Assembly: GCA_010645155.1 (NCBI GenBank)
Contig: JAAGOF010000071.1
Span: 555,106 to 619,105 of the forward strand
From: Tigriopus japonicus
Lineage: Eukaryota; Arthropoda; Copepoda; Harpacticoida; Harpacticidae
DNA: 64,000 nucleotides
Reading direction: 5' to 3'
The stretch's first letter is position 1; each line of letters begins with the position of its first letter. The translations under genes were made by a program, and so were the position numbers. The notes beneath the pieces were generated by a model. The model saw only the letters and a list, made by a program, of their open reading frames with translations, was not told the origin of the DNA and did no database searches. Positions 62,447 to 64,000 of this stretch are shown piece after piece.

Positions 62447-64000
62447 GTAAGAAGATGAACTCCTTCCAACCAATTCTAATGGCTTTAGCAACAGCTCAGC
62501 AATCGGGATCGGATCCTTTTCCCCTGAATTTACTCCCTGTCAACTTGAAATTGTCCGGGAGTCTCACATTCAACATCGTTACTTGGGTACCAATGAGGCG
62601 TAAGAGACCACTACTAAACTTAGACGTACATTCGATACACAACCAACTTACAGACTGTCCAATGACTAAACAAAATCATGCTTCTTTCCAGAGTCTTTAT
62701 TTTGGATTGAATTTAGAGTCTAGGGGCCAAACAGTGCGTGTTCGATACTACCAAATGTTACCCCCTTCCCTCAAAAGGTGGAGTTAAAATCTAAATTAGG
62801 CATGACAGTCTGTCTGTCTATGGTTTACATCTCTCCATCTTTACCTACTCTCTAACTCTGGAAACCTAGTCAGATCTAGAAAGGAGGGTAGCGAAGCATC
62901 ATATTCAACCAAATCCCAAAAGGGTTGGCAATATTCGTGGGGACATGTACGAACCAACGCCATTCAAGTGCAACCATTTTTTGGGTGGGGATTGGGATGC
63001 TTGAGATATTTGAAAGGGTATGTTGTTCCTTTTGGAAACGGAGATAGCGACAAAGCATTCCTCAAACCCAATCCATAAACCTCGAGATGGGCTTCAGATA
63101 TTCAGAGCTCGTGTCAAAGGGGGTTTCGCTTTGAACATGACAAAAATCTCGAAGATTATGGGCCATATTGAATGCTTCTTGGCGGAAAGCCCCCTAAGGT
63201 GAATGTCAGACGGATGGTTGGCCTCGTTTTTAGCGGGTTCCTCCTCGTGCAGTGTTTTTTATAACAGTGACAAACTACTGTCATTTGTATTGAAAACAAA
63301 AAAAGCAAAAAATGGCATACGTAGAGGGAGACACGGCGTACCTATTGGTCGTGGTTCGTACCCCCTTGTTAGGCTTTTGATAGCGAGCTAATGATGTCAA
63401 TTTGGGTTGGACCCCTTTCAAGTAACTTAACCCTCTTCAAACGAGGAACACAACGAGCACTAAAGCCAGATGGCTGGTAGGGGGTGGATCATTGTTGAAG
63501 ACCTAAAACCACCCTTGTTCTCGAGAAGAAAGTGTTCCCTTGGTTGGACCAAGTCACTTTGTTACTCCATGTAGGGCACCAAACGTTTTAATTTGATGGC
63601 AGTTTGAGTGAACCGGTAATTTATGGACATTAAAGAACACTTGCTCTCACTCACATAGAGTTGGGGACGAAGGAATCCTCATTTGGTTCGAGCAAAAATC
63701 TTCAACAATGTGCCACATTGTAATGAGCTAGTCTTTTAAGTTTCGGAAATGGTTTCTCCGAAGTTCGTATAGTGAGGCTTTAAAACTTTCTCGTCCCACA
63801 TTGAGTTGACCTCACTCGTTTATCTCCAAACAAGACAAAAGCTTTCGCTCGATGACCAGGAATATCCATCCACCCCTTCCAGACAAAATTTAGCTTGTCC
63901 AGACAAAGAGAATCTGTGGGAAGAATGGGAAGGGTCAACAGCTTTCACCATCTGAGTCATGGCATTATGGAACTTGGAGAACGCTTCTTTCATGTCCTAC
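62447..64000 (+). other. Intron of the membrane-protein gene, no supported exon
   Basis: It follows the GTAAGA donor at 62447. I see no exon that accepts the two leftover bases and continues a cytoplasmic domain before the window ends. A B-box-like GGTTCGTACCC near 63350 has one mismatch and no A-box. Confidence 0.45.

Noticed and set aside
63348..63360. Possible tRNA/SINE B-box GGTTCGTACCC
   Set aside because: One mismatch at a conserved position and no A-box.

Overview
This is eukaryotic nuclear DNA with GT-AG introns, long introns, microsatellites and cut-and-paste transposons. The gene content is animal: a SUEL/HormR/GAIN adhesion-receptor-like gene, a codanin-1 homologue and cyclin J. 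It is most consistent with an arthropod, possibly a crustacean, but nothing in the window fixes the species. Four genes can be supported. Two run off the evidence at their outer ends.

Layout: (1) About 3.36-12.63 kb, + strand, holds the 3' six exons of a latrophilin-like surface protein: end of a galactose-binding lectin domain, Thr-rich linker, hormone-receptor motif, GAIN domain and GPS. It then has one transmembrane helix and a 334-residue cytoplasmic tail instead of a seven-helix bundle. Exon phases join without gaps (963 residues visible, 5' end outside or unrecognised). (2) About 12.8-21.3 kb is a transposon-rich block. It has three hAT-like elements with exact 8-bp target duplications or good terminal repeats, one nested inside another, plus a fourth weaker candidate, tRNA-derived SINE units, a 42-bp minisatellite and a 37/31-bp AT-rich array. 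(3) 21.66-26.48 kb, + strand, is a complete ten-exon codanin-1 homologue (1401 residues). (4) 31.44-32.54 kb, - strand, is a complete two-exon cyclin J (311 residues). (5) 42.54-62.45 kb, + strand, holds two exons of an unrecognised membrane protein, separated by a 19.6-kb intron and continuing past the window. A possible untranslated first exon near 30.4 kb would place cyclin J inside its first intron, antisense.

The genes show no operon-like or pathway relationship. Codanin-1 (ASF1 histone-chaperone control) and cyclin J (cell-cycle family) are nuclear/cytoplasmic housekeeping or developmental factors. The first and last genes encode plasma-membrane proteins. The most interesting object is the first gene: a GAIN/GPS receptor ectodomain, with the autoproteolysis site and tethered-agonist-like stretch intact, on a single-pass membrane anchor with no seven-helix exons before the next gene.
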